This document shows positions 17,096 through 25,488 of a DNA stretch of 64,000 bases, piece after piece; the stretch's first letter is position 1; every line of letters starts with the position of its first letter. The position numbers and the translations under genes were made by a program. This stretch comes from Candidatus Gastranaerophilales bacterium (lineage in GTDB: Bacteria > Cyanobacteriota > Vampirovibrionia > Gastranaerophilales > Gastranaerophilaceae): contig CALUUH010000002.1 in NCBI GenBank assembly GCA_944323875.1, forward strand, positions 62,001 through 126,000, read 5' to 3'. The notes beneath the pieces are model-generated. The model saw only the letters and a program-made list of their open reading frames with translations. It had not been told where the DNA came from and searched no databases.

Positions 17096-18130
17096 TATTT
17101 CTTCCAGAGAATCGCCGCCGAATTTTAACAGAATTTCGTTAACAAGAACACAGGCAATGCGAGCTTCTGCAACAACCGCACAAGCCTCAACCGCGCAGGT
17201 ATCAGAGCGTTCAAAATGTGCCTGCGTTTCTTGCATTGATTTGCTGTCAACAGTATTGAGCGGCTTTCTTAATGTCGGGATAGGCTTCATAACGGCTCTG
17301 ACAACAAGGTTTTCGCCGTTAGTCATTCCGCCTTCCAATCCGCCGGCATGATTTGTTTTGCGGATAACTTTTCCATCCTCAAGATACATTTCATCGTGGT
17401 ATTCGCTGCCTGTAAACCCTAGCGGATTGTCGCCTATTTCAACAGATTTTATGGCCGGAATACTCATAACAGCCTGTGCAATACGTCCGTCGAGTTTTCT
17501 GTCCCAGTGAACATGTGATCCCAGACCGATTGGCAGACCGGAATAAACAACCTCTATTTTGCCGCCGAGAGTGTCACCGGCTTCTTTTGCCGTATCTATT
17601 TCTTGATGAAAATCTTCGGGGTTAACAGCCTTGCCTATTTGCAGAATTTTGGAAGAACAGCTAATTCCCAGTTTATCCAAAATTTGTTTTGCAACAGCTC
17701 CTACAGCCACTTCCATTGCTGTTTGTCTGGCGCTGGAGCGCTCAAGGATGTTTCTTAAATCCTTCTGGTTATATTTGATGCTGCCCGCAAAATCAGCGTG
17801 TCCCGGGCGGTATGCTGAGAAGGATTTGTCTTCTGTATAATCTTGCGGGTCAGTGCTCATTATTTTTTCCCAGTTTTCAAAATCTTTATTTTTTATAAAA
17901 AGAGTAACCGGTGAGCCGAGAGTTTTACCAAAACGGACGCCTGAAAGTATTTCAACCGTATCGGTTTCTATTTTCATCCTTGCGCCGCGGCCGTAACCCT
18001 GTTGGCGGCGTTTAAGTTCTTCATTGATAAAGTCAGGGTTGATATCAAACCCTGACGGAATACCTTCTATTATTGCGGTTAAGCCTTTTCCGTGGCTTTC
18101 GCCCGATGTTAGAAATCTGAATTTTTCCAT
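17069..18130 (-). CDS. aroC: Chorismate synthase
   Basis: 353 aa. It makes chorismate from 5-enolpyruvylshikimate-3-phosphate with reduced FMN, the last step of the shikimate pathway. Family marks: FLTSGESHGKGLTAIIEGIPSG at the start, RRQQGYGRGARMKIETDTVEILSGVRFGKTLGSP, SAYRPGHADFAGSIKY, RSSARQTAMEVAVGA, HAGGLEGGMTNGE and a C-terminal RSDTCAVEACAVVAEA. The final VNCER and stop are encoded by the GTTCAC repeat array, so the extreme C-terminus has been replaced or lengthened by repeat DNA. No other aro gene is nearby. Confidence 0.97.
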   Translation of the reverse strand: MEKFRFLTSGESHGKGLTAIIEGIPSGFDINPDFINEELKRRQQGYGRGARMKIETDTVEILSGVRFGKTLGSPVTLFIKNKDFENWEKIMSTDPQDYTEDKSFSAYRPGHADFAGSIKYNQKDLRNILERSSARQTAMEVAVGAVAKQILDKLGISCSSKILQIGKAVNPEDFHQEIDTAKEAGDTLGGKIEVVYSGLPIGLGSHVHWDRKLDGRIAQAVMSIPAIKSVEIGDNPLGFTGSEYHDEMYLEDGKVIRKTNHAGGLEGGMTNGENLVVRAVMKPIPTLRKPLNTVDSKSMQETQAHFERSDTCAVEACAVVAEARIACVLVNEILLKFGGDSLEEILKRVNCER

Positions 18131-18139
18131 ATTGTACCG

Positions 18140-18628
18140 TTATTTTGCGTATTTAAGGAATGTTTGAACCTTAGTTTGCATCATTTCTTCTGTTATTAAC
18201 CATTTGCCGTCCGGTTGTTTTTTAACTATCATATAGGTTTTAAGTTTATAAGTTTCTCCTGACGGTTGTCTGAGAGAACTTACTTTATAAGCTCCGTCAC
18301 CGGCTGATGCTACACTAATATTGGTATAGTTGTTTTTATATCCTCTTAATCTTGCGCCGGCCTGACCGAGTTTCATTTGTTTTAAGTAAGTTGCGGTATC
18401 TGTATAAACATTAACCAGAGTTCCATCCGGCTTAACAACCTGCCGGATGATTTTTGCATTCGGGGAATACATAGTTCCGACTTCATTACTATAGCTGTTT
18501 GCAGCTTTAACATAGTTGTTAAAGAAAGCAAGAGCTTCCTGCGCGCCGTCAGCAAGTGCCTGTGTTCCGATACTGAATACCATTACAAAAACGGATAATA
18601 TTGATAAAAATTTCTTAGTCAAGTTCAT
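18140..18628 (-). CDS. Secreted small protein, NTF2/SnoaL-like
   Basis: 162 aa from ATG 18628 (AAGGAG 8 nt upstream; an upstream in-frame start at 18670 has none). Signal peptide LTKKFLSILSVFVMVFSIGTQALA. The mature part has a helix (AQEALAFFNNYVKAANSYS), then strands ending KWLITEEMMQTKVQTFLKYAK, as in periplasmic NTF2-like domains. It ends 9 bp upstream of aroC on the same strand. Function unknown. Confidence 0.75.
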   Translation of the reverse strand: MNLTKKFLSILSVFVMVFSIGTQALADGAQEALAFFNNYVKAANSYSNEVGTMYSPNAKIIRQVVKPDGTLVNVYTDTATYLKQMKLGQAGARLRGYKNNYTNISVASAGDGAYKVSSLRQPSGETYKLKTYMIVKKQPDGKWLITEEMMQTKVQTFLKYAK

Positions 18629-18752
18629 TAATTTTCTCCTTACCTTCCGGTAGTATAACGACACAAACATACATTTTGTTCATTTGCTAAAAGAATTATA
18701 GCATAGAATAATCAGAAAAAAATAAGGAATTAAGTTTATTAAAGAATAAAAC

Positions 18753-18781
18753 TTGAAATCATAAGGTAACGAGAATATAAT
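18753..18781 (+). promoter_or_regulatory. Promoter giving a leaderless start at 18788
   Basis: TTGAAA (18753-18758), 17-bp spacer, TATAAT (18776-18781), then 6 nt to the ATG with no SD. Transcription should begin at or next to the A of the ATG. Confidence 0.75.
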
Positions 18782-18787
18782 ACGGCT

Positions 18788-19282
18788 ATGCAAAAAATAC
18801 GGAAAATATCAGAAATTATATTTTTATTGCTAATACATATTTTTTATGTACTGTTTCTGTTTATAATACCGTATATATTTATTATGTGTGATAATATTGC
18901 ATCAAGCTGGTTTCATACGGACTTTTTGTTTAATGAAAAACCTGTAATATTGCTATGCTTTATTGTATGGCTGGTATTTATGTGCATAAAATTCACAATT
19001 TTACCGCTTATTTATAAACATAAAAGATATTTTCCCGTAATACACGGATTATTAAATAGAATTATATCAGATAAAAAATTTGCAATTAAATACTTAATAT
19101 TTGTAGCCTTAACAGATATATTACCCTTTGTCCTGGCGATATTTTTAGATGCATTTTGGGTAAGGGACTTTTTGCAGTGCGTGTTGTCCAATTTGCTTTT
19201 ATATTTGATAAGTACATTTCTGGGCGGCGGCGCTTTGCCTTGCTACCTTGCTTTGCTGTGTTCCAAAACCATTAAACAGTAA
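18788..19282 (+). CDS. Multi-pass membrane protein, array paralogue A1
   Basis: 164 aa, about four TM segments. Layout: a basic start (MQKIRKISEII), two hydrophobic segments, a cytoplasmic KHKRYFPVIHGLLNRII segment, two more, and the tail FLGGGALPCYLALLCSKTIKQ. Three more copies of this plan follow at 19446, 19938 and 21325, each with an RxFPNIHxLL-like loop and a C-terminal LGGG. The last ~60 bases are identical to the end of copy A3, although the rest is strongly diverged. Family not recognised. Confidence 0.7.
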   Translation: MQKIRKISEIIFLLLIHIFYVLFLFIIPYIFIMCDNIASSWFHTDFLFNEKPVILLCFIVWLVFMCIKFTILPLIYKHKRYFPVIHGLLNRIISDKKFAIKYLIFVALTDILPFVLAIFLDAFWVRDFLQCVLSNLLLYLISTFLGGGALPCYLALLCSKTIKQ

Positions 19283-19290
19283 AACAGATA

Positions 19291-19375
19291 AAATGCATAC
19301 AATCCCTAATCTCTATTATACGTTTATCTTGTTTAGGGACATGATACGGTATATTTCTTTTTCTCAAACTATTAA
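19291..19375 (+). pseudogene. Deletion remnant of a copy of the 267-aa membrane gene
   Basis: The segment starts like the gene at 20386 (AAATGCAT after an AAACAG-type junction) and ends with the exact 3' end of that gene (GATACGGTATATTTC...TATTAA). The ~700 bp between are missing. The flanking DNA beyond the stop (TTGACAGATT...) is also shared with 21190-21247. Confidence 0.7.
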
Positions 19376-19445
19376 ATATATTGACAGATTATAAAAAGAT
19401 AATATAATAGTCTTATGGATTTATTATTAAAATAATAAAATTTTC

Positions 19446-19928
19446 ATGCGCAAGATACAAAAAATAATAGAAATTTTAATATTTGTGATAGTTAACGTTT
19501 TGATAAGTGCACTGCCTGTACTTTTTTTAAGTTACGATATTAGCAATTGGCTTATTATGAATATATTTCATGCAGATGCATTAAATAATGATTGGATGTA
19601 TTTGGTTTTATTCTTGATTTTTTGGCCGTTATATATTATTGCAAAAATATGTTTGTTTCCGTTTTTGTATTCTCAAAACAGATTTTTCCCCAATATTCAT
19701 AGATTATTAGATGAAATAAATAAACACCGTAAATTAACAAACAAATTTACAATATGTATTTTGTTGTCAGATGTATTGTTGTATATTTTAAGTTGTTATT
19801 TATTTTATAAAGTAGATGAAATAAATATGATTTTAACAGGTGCATTATTCAACCTTTTACTTGGCGGCGGGATTAGTATTTGTTATCTGGCGTTTTACAT
19901 CTGGATAGATACGCGGAAACAACATTAG
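19446..19928 (+). CDS. Multi-pass membrane protein, array paralogue A2
   Basis: 160 aa with the same four-segment plan as A1: MRKIQKIIEILIF start, SQNRFFPNIHRLLDEINKHRKL loop, and a C-terminal LLLGGGISICYLAFYIWI. A TTGACA-...-TATAAT promoter lies at about 19381-19412. An earlier ATG at 19415 runs only six codons before a stop, so 19446 is the usable start. A3 starts 10 bp after the stop. Function unknown. Confidence 0.68.
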   Translation: MRKIQKIIEILIFVIVNVLISALPVLFLSYDISNWLIMNIFHADALNNDWMYLVLFLIFWPLYIIAKICLFPFLYSQNRFFPNIHRLLDEINKHRKLTNKFTICILLSDVLLYILSCYLFYKVDEINMILTGALFNLLLGGGISICYLAFYIWIDTRKQH

Positions 19929-19937
19929 GCGGCAATT

Positions 19938-20384
19938 ATGTATAAATACATGGAATATACTTTTTTTGTTATATTAAACATTATTTTGAGCTTTGGTGTA
20001 GTTCTTTTTCCTGCAATATACTTAACGATTGTTATTTCGAACAATGAATTTGATAATTATATTGTTGAATATTTGCTTGTAACGATAGTCATCTGGGTAT
20101 TGTTTTTGCTGGTTAAATTTTTATTGTTTCAATGGCTTTACAAATTAAAAAGAATTTTCCCGAATATATTTGAAATATTAGACAATTTTATAAAAAGCAG
20201 ACATTTTCAACAAAAGACATTGTTAAGCGTATTGATGCTGGATGTTTTAGTGCTTTGTTTTATAAACTACAATATAATAAATCTACGAGAAATAATACTG
20301 CTGTATATTTTTCTGGGCGGCGGCGCTTTGCCTTGCTACCTTGCTTTGCTGTGTTCCAAAACCATTAAACAGGAAAATAAATAA
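19938..20384 (+). CDS. Multi-pass membrane protein, array paralogue A3
   Basis: 148 aa, same plan: MYKYMEYTFFVILNIILSF start, YKLKRIFPNIFEILDNFIKS loop, ending FLGGGALPCYLALLCSKTIKQ plus ENK. The DNA for that ending is identical to A1's and unusually GC-rich for this AT-rich array, which points to recent duplication or gene conversion. The next gene begins 1 bp after its stop. Function unknown. Confidence 0.68.
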   Translation: MYKYMEYTFFVILNIILSFGVVLFPAIYLTIVISNNEFDNYIVEYLLVTIVIWVLFLLVKFLLFQWLYKLKRIFPNIFEILDNFIKSRHFQQKTLLSVLMLDVLVLCFINYNIINLREIILLYIFLGGGALPCYLALLCSKTIKQENK

Positions 20385-20385
20385 A

Positions 20386-21189
20386 ATGCATGACTTTATT
20401 TATATAACAACAACCTTAATCTCAATATACATCTGGACAACCGGAAAAGGTTATTTGTTCTTGCCGTTTGTAATACTGGTCTGCGTTTTATATTTTTTCT
20501 ATTGTTTAACCATGATTTTTGATTGTGTTTGCAAGCAAAATTGTGACACTATGCCATTGCTGCCGTATATTGTTCTTACAATTTTCTTGGTATTTCAGTG
20601 TTTTACACAGTTAGGTATGTATATGCTGATTTTACTGCCATTGATCCTTTTGCCTGTAGCCGCAGCATTAATTCTTAAATTGGTTTTCGTAAAAATAAAA
20701 TTAAACATGATATTCTCAAATATTTTTATGGCAATATGCGGAATATTAGCAGTTATTTATTTTTTAATATTTAGCTTTATTGCTGCATATATGCCGTCAG
20801 CAAAATTAGTACCGCGTTTTTTATATGTTCCGGAAATACAGCGGCTGAAAAAGGAAAATGCCGGATATTCTGTTTTTCCGTCCGGACTGCCGTACAAAAT
20901 AAAGAAATATCGTTTTGAACAAGAAAGCGCTTTTGACGGCTATAATACTAATTATTTGAGGTTTCAGACAAATAAGGAATATGTGGATAAAATTAGACAA
21001 GAATATAAAAATAGCTGTCAGGAAATTACAACAAATCGAGAATTACTTGATAATTATCAAAATGTCTATATAACGGGACTTGATAATGAACAGATTTGTA
21101 TAACTCACAAAAATACGGAACAAGAGCCATATACATCCGGCATTGTTTTTGGGAAAGATACGGTATATTTCTTTTTCTCAAACTATTAA
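20386..21189 (+). CDS. Membrane protein with soluble C-terminal domain, array type B
   Basis: 267 aa from ATG 20386 (an upstream in-frame TTG at 20341 lies inside A3). About five TM segments in residues 1-140, then a soluble domain of about 120 residues with an Arg/Tyr-rich start (VPEIQRLKKENAGY) and the end FGKDTVYFFFSNY. A weak SD (AGGA) lies 11 nt upstream. A decayed copy of this gene is at 19291-19375, so the ancestral unit seems to be an A-B pair that was duplicated. No homology recognised. Confidence 0.68.
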   Translation: MHDFIYITTTLISIYIWTTGKGYLFLPFVILVCVLYFFYCLTMIFDCVCKQNCDTMPLLPYIVLTIFLVFQCFTQLGMYMLILLPLILLPVAAALILKLVFVKIKLNMIFSNIFMAICGILAVIYFLIFSFIAAYMPSAKLVPRFLYVPEIQRLKKENAGYSVFPSGLPYKIKKYRFEQESAFDGYNTNYLRFQTNKEYVDKIRQEYKNSCQEITTNRELLDNYQNVYITGLDNEQICITHKNTEQEPYTSGIVFGKDTVYFFFSNY

Positions 21190-21324
21190 GCATATTGACA
21201 GATTGTAAAAAGAAAATATAATAATTTTATAGGTTTATTATTAAAACAAATAGAAAGAATATTTTTTATTGTCATAAACATTATATTCGGTTTTAGTATT
21301 GTTGGATATTGTTTATTTTTATTA

Positions 21325-21738
21325 ATGTTGTTTACTCCATTATTTCAGAACTTTTTTCCGCTAAAACGGGAATTAACGGATGAAGTGCTTATGAATTATG
21401 CTTTAGGAGCGTTTTTTATTTATTTTCTTTATATAATTGTAAAAATATTTATTTTTCCAATATTATATACGCTGAAAACTGTAATGCCAAATACACATTA
21501 TTTTTTGAGTCGTATAGTTGAAGATAAAGTTTTTCGTAAAAAAGTATTAACATACGCTATATTATTGGATCTGGTTTATTTTTTAATTTGCGTCATATTC
21601 AATTGGAAACATAATGGTATAAAAGATGCAATTAATATATATGTGTCATTAGGAGGCGGAATTTTACCATGCTACCTTGTGTTTTTGTTGTGTCAAAAAT
21701 TGCTGGGTAGAAAAAAGATACTTAAAAATAGTCTATAA
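21325..21738 (+). CDS. Multi-pass membrane protein, array paralogue A4, start codon lost or non-standard
   Basis: 137 aa from ATG 21325, but this start cuts off the first TM segment. The frame is open back to 21199 and encodes the missing part (LLLKQIERIFFIVINIIFGFS), which aligns with the start of A2 and A3. No ATG, GTG or TTG lies there; where A2's upstream copy has ATGGAT this copy has ATAGGT (21229). Either ATA is used or the gene is decaying. The rest keeps the VMPNTHYFLSRIV loop and the SLGGGILPCYLVFLLC tail. Confidence 0.55.
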   Translation: MLFTPLFQNFFPLKRELTDEVLMNYALGAFFIYFLYIIVKIFIFPILYTLKTVMPNTHYFLSRIVEDKVFRKKVLTYAILLDLVYFLICVIFNWKHNGIKDAINIYVSLGGGILPCYLVFLLCQKLLGRKKILKNSL

Positions 21739-21820
21739 TAGATGACCATTTATATTTCACATTAAAAATTATCCGCTTTGTACTAATAAATCAAGTCAAA
21801 AATTTAATATAAATTAATGG

Positions 21821-21905
21821 TTGACAAATTTTTATTTCTATGTTATAAAAAATGTGGGGTAAATGTATATTTATAAGTCTTGTCAAATGGCGAGACTTTC
21901 TTTTT
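21821..21905 (+). promoter_or_regulatory. Strong promoter followed at once by an intrinsic terminator
   Basis: TTGACA (21821-21826), 17 bp, TATAAA (21844-21849). About 25 nt past the expected start is a stem AAGTCTTG / CGAGACTT (21875-21882 / 21891-21898) with TCTTTTT after it. It would yield a ~50-nt RNA with no clear ORF. The TrmB gene downstream has its own promoter. This could be a small RNA, an attenuator or a relic. Confidence 0.6.
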
Positions 21906-21948
21906 CGGCTAACAGGGAGTTTTAGAGCATGCTTTGAAAAATTTCAGC

Positions 21949-21977
21949 TTGCCCGCAATTGTAAATTTTGATATAAT
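21949..21977 (+). promoter_or_regulatory. Leaderless promoter of the TrmB gene
   Basis: TTGCCC (21949-21954), 17 bp, TATAAT (21972-21977), 6 nt, then ATG 21984; no SD. Confidence 0.7.
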
Positions 21978-21983
21978 CCTTTT

Positions 21984-22778
21984 ATGGATGAAATCGTTGA
22001 AAAACTTAAACAGATCGGGTTTAACAGCTATGAAGCCAAAGTGTATCTTGCTTTGTTGAAAAAATATCCTGCAACAGGCTATGAAATAAGTAAGCTTGCA
22101 GATATTCCGCAAGCACGTGCTTATGATACTCTCAAAGCCCTTGAAAATTCTCAAATTGTAATCTCATCCAAAACGAAACCCGTTACTTATACTCCTATAA
22201 AACCCAGAGAACTTACAAAACGCTACAAGCGTAAAATAGATTCTACTATTGATTTTTTAGACAAAAAACTGCCTAACGTAAAAGAGGATTATATAGAACC
22301 GATATTGAATGTAACCGGCAGTCATCGAATTACCGAAAAAATTATTGAACTTATTAAAAACGCAAAGGAAGAAATTTTTCTTCAAATATGGTCACAGGAT
22401 TACAAAACAATAGAACCTTATTTGATGGATGCATATAACCGCGGTTTGGAGATAAAAATGGTCGGCTGTGATAACTTTTTGAGTCCGTTCAGCCAGACAT
22501 TTTTTCTTTCCGGAACAAATATTCTTGAGTATAACAAAGGTAAACGTTACCTTTTCTTAACAATTGATAATAAAGAGGGGCTTTTTGGAAAACTTGGGTC
22601 AAATTTGAAAAATGAAGATATAACAATGCTTTGGACTAAAAATGAAGAAATAGTCTTTCTTATGAAATCGTATATCGTAAACAATATGTTCCTTGTTGAT
22701 ATAGAGGACAATTTCCCTGAACAGCTGCGATATTTCTATGGACACGGGCTCAAAAAACTTAAAGATAAAATTCTTTAG
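21984..22778 (+). CDS. TrmB-family transcriptional regulator
   Basis: 264 aa. N-terminal winged HTH typical of TrmB (EKLKQIGFNSYEAKVYLALLKKYPATGYEISKLADIPQARAYDTLKALE, about residues 4-58). A helical linker with KRKIDSTIDFLDKKLPN follows, then a PLD-like sensor domain (EKIIELIKNAKEEIFLQIW, about 115-240) without the HKD motif, as in regulators that bind sugars or other metabolites. Cytosolic. No sugar genes are next to it, so the target is unclear. Confidence 0.88.
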   Translation: MDEIVEKLKQIGFNSYEAKVYLALLKKYPATGYEISKLADIPQARAYDTLKALENSQIVISSKTKPVTYTPIKPRELTKRYKRKIDSTIDFLDKKLPNVKEDYIEPILNVTGSHRITEKIIELIKNAKEEIFLQIWSQDYKTIEPYLMDAYNRGLEIKMVGCDNFLSPFSQTFFLSGTNILEYNKGKRYLFLTIDNKEGLFGKLGSNLKNEDITMLWTKNEEIVFLMKSYIVNNMFLVDIEDNFPEQLRYFYGHGLKKLKDKIL

Positions 22779-22861
22779 TTTTACAAAAATTAACTTTTCA
22801 AATTTTAAAATCAGGTTTATAATAAAAATAACGAAAAAATCTTGGGAACAGGGAAAAATTT

Positions 22862-23485
22862 ATGCAAGGTTATACATTTGAGCTTATAACAGGGCCGATG
22901 AGCTGCGGCAAAACAGAAGAATTATTGCGGAGGGTAAGACGCTGTATTATAGCGAAAAAGAAGGTTAAAGTTATTTCTCCGGATATTGATACACGCTCCA
23001 AAGGTGATTATATTGAATCACGCAACGGGTTATGGCTTGATGCGATAAAAGTTAAACATTCTATACAGATAATGAGTGTTGTAAAACCTGATGATGAAGT
23101 AGTTGCCATTGATGAATTGCAGTTTTTTGACAGCAATATCGTGAAGGTTATATCAAAATTAATGGATGAAGGTAAACGTGTAATTGGTACAGGACTGGAA
23201 TTGGACTTCAAATGTGAACCGTTTGGCAGCATGCCGGAATTAATGTGTATTGCCACAAAAGTTGATAAATTACATGCAGTTTGTATGAAATGCGGCTGCG
23301 ATCATGCAACAAGAACACAAAGACTTATAGACGGAAAGCCGGCAGATAAAAATTCACCATTGATAATGATAGGCGGGGATGAAACCTACGAAGCAAGATG
23401 CGTTAAATGTTACGAGCTTCCGGATGTTCAGCACGAAAAACAAAAACGCGGCTTAAAACTGCTGAACTTTGACCATAAGTTTTGA
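22862..23485 (+). CDS. tdk: Thymidine kinase (type II)
   Basis: 207 aa. It phosphorylates thymidine to dTMP for salvage. P-loop GPMSCGKTEELLRRVRR (residues 12-28), Walker B/DExQFF equivalent AIDELQFFD, lasso and zinc-ribbon cysteines CMKCGC and RCVKCYE, and the substrate loop with GGDETYEARC. Slightly longer than the E. coli enzyme but normal for the family. No SD stands out (GGGAACAGGGAAAAATTT before the ATG). Single gene, convergent with the leftward gene at 23529. Confidence 0.97.
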   Translation: MQGYTFELITGPMSCGKTEELLRRVRRCIIAKKKVKVISPDIDTRSKGDYIESRNGLWLDAIKVKHSIQIMSVVKPDDEVVAIDELQFFDSNIVKVISKLMDEGKRVIGTGLELDFKCEPFGSMPELMCIATKVDKLHAVCMKCGCDHATRTQRLIDGKPADKNSPLIMIGGDETYEARCVKCYELPDVQHEKQKRGLKLLNFDHKF

Positions 23486-23528
23486 TAGCGTTTTTAAGTA
23501 ATACGTGTGCAGACCAACCACAATCTGC

Positions 23529-25391
23529 CTACTTCAAGGCCCAGTAAAGCCTGATAAAGAAACATGCCACGTGTTGAATAGAGTCCACACGAACCCACTG
23601 ACGGGTTGCTTTAAATCTTATACCGTTTGTTGAGCGCGCCGGATTTTTATGGGCGTATGTCATCTCAGGGGCATTAAACAATTGGAACTGGCAGGCCGCA
23701 ACGTTTTTGCATGCCTGTAACAATTCTTGTGCAAAATCCGTATTCCCCAGTTTTTGAGCAAGATAGTACGCTGCAACAAGCCCTTCTGAGCGCGCTCCGT
23801 CAGGATAATAATGGTCGCCGTAATCGTAATAATACCCGCCTTCAAAATCTATAAACGGGCTGTCATCAGACCGGTAAGTCTTTGCCATCATTGTTTTTGC
23901 ATCGTCAAAAACAAATTTAAGATAATTGTCTTTGATAAATTCAGGGTCATTGCACCATTCTTCTATTGCCTGCATTAACCATGCGTCAGAAGGCAGTGCC
24001 GTAAATAAATCTTTGTAGAAATTCGGACGATCATCTACAATCCAATCAAGTGCCTTTTTGGATTGTTTACGAACTTCCTGTATTAAAGCTTCGTCATCTT
24101 TAAAATGGTTTGCAAACAGCGCAAGCCCGAGTAACGCTTCCCCCGGATAGTAGAATGAAAACGTCTGGCGGCGCTCTATTTCATCAAGTTTTAGCAGCGG
24201 CTGGCCGTCATTATATGCCGGATGTATATAGTAGCCGTAGAATTCACCGCTTTTGTGCATTCTGCTTAACAAATGTCTTGCATAACCTTTAATATACTCA
24301 TCATAACTTTTGTCACCGGTTGCAATTCTGTATTGCATAAATGCGATTAATGCAAGCCCTGTGCCTCCGAGTTTTGCTTTTTGGTTATAGAATGTGTAAT
24401 AACCTGTTTGACCTTTGATGTCTTGTTCATGGCTTATTGAGACCGTAAAATCAATAGATTTTTTAGCGGCTTCAATATATTTTTTGTCGCCGGTTTGGGA
24501 AAATGCTCTGATAAGAGTAATTGTTCCGCCGCTGTGGCGCAAGTCGTTATAATAAAGATCATCTAAAGGTCTGTTCGGGTGTTCATGGTCTTTAAAATTA
24601 TCTTCTTTGCAGTCGTAGTAATACAAGAAACGGCCGTCATCATACATGTTTGCAATAAGCCAGTCGGAAGATTTTATAAACTGGTCAAGCAGAATGTTTT
24701 CGTCAAATCCTTTATACAGGATGTTTCCGCGGTATAAAGGCACGCATTCATTTTTGTAAGTTACGAAAGCGCGTGTTCTGAATACAAACCATTTGAGTTT
24801 ATAAGAAGCGTGTATAATGCGTAATCGTTCTGATATTTTATTTGTCATTTTTCCGACAGGCGAACGCTTTGCAAGGGTTTCCAGAGCACCGCGAAGCCCC
24901 ATTTGGCTTTGTACAACAGCATCAGTCGGCATGTAGTAGTATGACGAATTGCTGTCCTGCATTTCAATTCCCGTAATACCTGGTTCAAAACGGTTGTGAT
25001 TGAAAATTTTTGTATGAAGTTTATCTAAATCTGTTTGCCGGCGCTCTATCATAAATTCAATCATTATCCGGCATTTACTGAAATTCCCGACTTCAAATTT
25101 ATGAAAATTCTTGTTTTCCCTCAGCTTTTCAATATCTCTGTTTAAGGTGTTAACAAGAGTTTTGCGTCTGCTGCCGTAACGTATCGGGGTTAAGCCCTCC
25201 TGAAACATTGTGATATATGTAAAAGAAAGGTCAGGATTAAAGTCATAAATGCCTTTCAGATTAATACCGTTTGTATCAAGTGCTTTGCCGGTACGCAGCG
25301 CCTGACGTATTCTGAAAAGCAGTTCTGTCATCGGTTTGAAATCCTGCTTAAAATATTCTCTGTCTATATCGTTTTGCTTCTTAAAATCCAT
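23529..25391 (-). CDS. Six-hairpin glycosidase-fold protein of unknown activity
   Basis: 620 aa from ATG 25391. The first ~200 residues are basic and carry no motif I recognise. From about residue 230 on, repeated helix pairs with Gly-rich turns (DLRHSGGTITLIRAFSQTGDKKYIEAAKK, KLGGTGLALIAFMQYRIATGDKSY, YPGEALLGLALFANHFKDDEAL, GARSEGLVAAYYLAQKLGN) are the hallmark of an alpha/alpha toroid seen in six-hairpin glycosidases and lanthionine-synthetase-like folds. No signal peptide, so probably cytosolic. Acidic candidates for catalysis exist, but I cannot assign a substrate. Confidence 0.7.
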   Translation of the reverse strand: MDFKKQNDIDREYFKQDFKPMTELLFRIRQALRTGKALDTNGINLKGIYDFNPDLSFTYITMFQEGLTPIRYGSRRKTLVNTLNRDIEKLRENKNFHKFEVGNFSKCRIMIEFMIERRQTDLDKLHTKIFNHNRFEPGITGIEMQDSNSSYYYMPTDAVVQSQMGLRGALETLAKRSPVGKMTNKISERLRIIHASYKLKWFVFRTRAFVTYKNECVPLYRGNILYKGFDENILLDQFIKSSDWLIANMYDDGRFLYYYDCKEDNFKDHEHPNRPLDDLYYNDLRHSGGTITLIRAFSQTGDKKYIEAAKKSIDFTVSISHEQDIKGQTGYYTFYNQKAKLGGTGLALIAFMQYRIATGDKSYDEYIKGYARHLLSRMHKSGEFYGYYIHPAYNDGQPLLKLDEIERRQTFSFYYPGEALLGLALFANHFKDDEALIQEVRKQSKKALDWIVDDRPNFYKDLFTALPSDAWLMQAIEEWCNDPEFIKDNYLKFVFDDAKTMMAKTYRSDDSPFIDFEGGYYYDYGDHYYPDGARSEGLVAAYYLAQKLGNTDFAQELLQACKNVAACQFQLFNAPEMTYAHKNPARSTNGIRFKATRQWVRVDSIQHVACFFIRLYWALK

Positions 25392-25488
25392 TCTGTTATA
25401 ATAACACAACTTTTAATAATTAATGTACATAGAATGGTCTATTTTTTCTCTAAAAAATGTTGTATAATGGAAAAAAAAGGAGGTTTAT

